From Zeimonas sp035303885 (GTDB taxonomy: Bacteria > Pseudomonadota > Gammaproteobacteria > Burkholderiales > Burkholderiaceae_E), in assembly GCA_035303885.1 (NCBI GenBank), contig DATGRE010000108.1, positions 1-5,583 of the forward strand: a DNA stretch of 5,583 nt, in the 5' to 3' direction. Shown piece by piece: positions 5,041 through 5,583 of this stretch. Position 1 is the stretch's first letter; every line of letters starts with the position of its first letter. The notes beneath the pieces were generated by a model. That model was not told the DNA's origin and searched no databases. It worked only from the letters and a program-made list of their open reading frames with translations. The translations under genes and the position numbers were made by a program.

Positions 5041-5583
5041 AGGGGCGCGCGCCGGCTTCCTCCGACGCGCTCGTCGAGCGCGCACTGCGCGGCGAGCATG
5101 CGGCGATGGCACGCCTGATGACGCGTGCCGAGGCAGGCTCGCCCGAATGCCGCGATGCCTTCGCGCAGATCTACGCGAAGACCGGTCACGCGCACCGGAT
5201 CGGCATCACCGGCGTTCCCGGCAGCGGCAAGTCGACCCTCGTTTCGGTACTCACGCGCCGGCTGCGCGAGCAGGGCAAGCGGGTCGGCGTGATCGCGGTC
5301 GACCCCTCCAGCCCCTATTCGGGCGGCTCGATCATGGGCGACCGGATCCGCATGTCCGAGCACGTCGGCGACGAGGGCGTGTTCATCCGCAGCATGGCCA
5401 CGCGCGGCGCGCACGGTGGCATGGCCCGCGCGTCGCTCGAGGCGGCCGACGTGCTCGACGCCGCCGGCTTCGACTACGTCATCGTCGAGACGGTCGGCGT
5501 CGGCCAGGCCGAGGTCGAGATCGCGCGCGCCGCGCACACCGTCGTCGTCGTCTCGGCCCCGGGGCTGGGCGACGACATCCAGG
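5037..5583 (+). CDS. meaB: MeaB/ArgK-type GTPase, B12-mutase chaperone (partial, 3' end outside window)
   Basis: The first 182 residues of a G3E-class GTPase that gates adenosylcobalamin loading and protects acyl-CoA mutases from inactivation. Walker A is GVPGSGKST at 59-67. The switch segment DPSSPYSGGSIMGDRIRM at 89-106 is the MeaB hallmark, followed by SMATRGAHGG at 119-128. ETVGVGQAEVEI at 151-162 covers the Walker B/switch region; many MeaB proteins have Ser where Ala158 stands here. PGLGDD at 175-180 follows. The NKAD guanine-specificity motif and the C-terminal dimerisation part lie beyond the edge; the family is usually about 320-340 aa. The GTG start at 5037 overlaps the ligase stop (GTGA), so the gene is translationally coupled to it. 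Within 2-hydroxyisobutyryl-CoA mutase loci the equivalent chaperone has been called MeaH; here it should serve the mutase whose small subunit is encoded two genes upstream. Confidence 0.93.
   Translation, partial: MKGRAPASSDALVERALRGEHAAMARLMTRAEAGSPECRDAFAQIYAKTGHAHRIGITGVPGSGKSTLVSVLTRRLREQGKRVGVIAVDPSSPYSGGSIMGDRIRMSEHVGDEGVFIRSMATRGAHGGMARASLEAADVLDAAGFDYVIVETVGVGQAEVEIARAAHTVVVVSAPGLGDDIQ

Noticed and set aside
3517..5112. Long 531-aa minus-strand open frame opposite the ligase
   Set aside because: Its Arg/His/Ala-rich translation shows no domain. High GC removes stops on the opposite strand, and the ligase on plus has every expected motif.

Overview
The window is very GC-rich and looks like a betaproteobacterial (probably Burkholderiales-type) chromosome. 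It opens with the last codons of what looks like enolase, followed by the cell-division gene ftsB; eno-ftsB is a conserved neighbourhood in proteobacteria. The rest is accessory catabolism. No tRNA, rRNA, CRISPR array or insertion sequence was seen.

Layout. (1) Positions 1-2168, plus strand: eno 3' end, ftsB, and a 573-aa thiamine-diphosphate (ThDP) enzyme of the acetolactate synthase / 2-hydroxyacyl-CoA lyase superfamily, whose ATG overlaps the ftsB stop (ATGA). (2) Positions 2169-2279: a short convergent gap with two 18-bp GC-rich repeats and a terminator-like hairpin. (3) Positions 2280-3065, minus strand: a GntR/FadR-type (FCD) regulator. (4) Positions 3066-3155: an AT-rich divergent control region with heptad ATAC repeats and an 8-bp inverted repeat. 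(5) Positions 3156-5583, plus strand: a tight operon of a 135-aa stand-alone B12-binding mutase small subunit, a 483-aa PaaK-like acyl-CoA ligase, and a MeaB-type GTPase cut off by the window end.

How the genes work together. The order B12 small subunit - CoA ligase - G-protein chaperone resembles, from memory, the 2-hydroxyisobutyrate (2-HIBA) mutase loci (hcmB, hcl, meaH, hcmA) of Aquincola tertiaricarbonis and Methylibium petroleiphilum. The ligase would make the CoA thioester of a branched 2-hydroxy acid. The mutase would rearrange its carbon skeleton with adenosylcobalamin. The GTPase would load and protect the cofactor. The large catalytic mutase subunit is absent here and is predicted just beyond the right edge. 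The regulator probably controls this operon and itself from the shared operator.

The most interesting point is the ThDP enzyme beside this cluster. If it is a 2-hydroxyacyl-CoA lyase, the locus would place two competing routes for the same kind of CoA thioester side by side: cleavage to a carbonyl compound plus formyl-CoA, and B12-dependent rearrangement. That assignment is inference; acetolactate-synthase-like activity remains possible.
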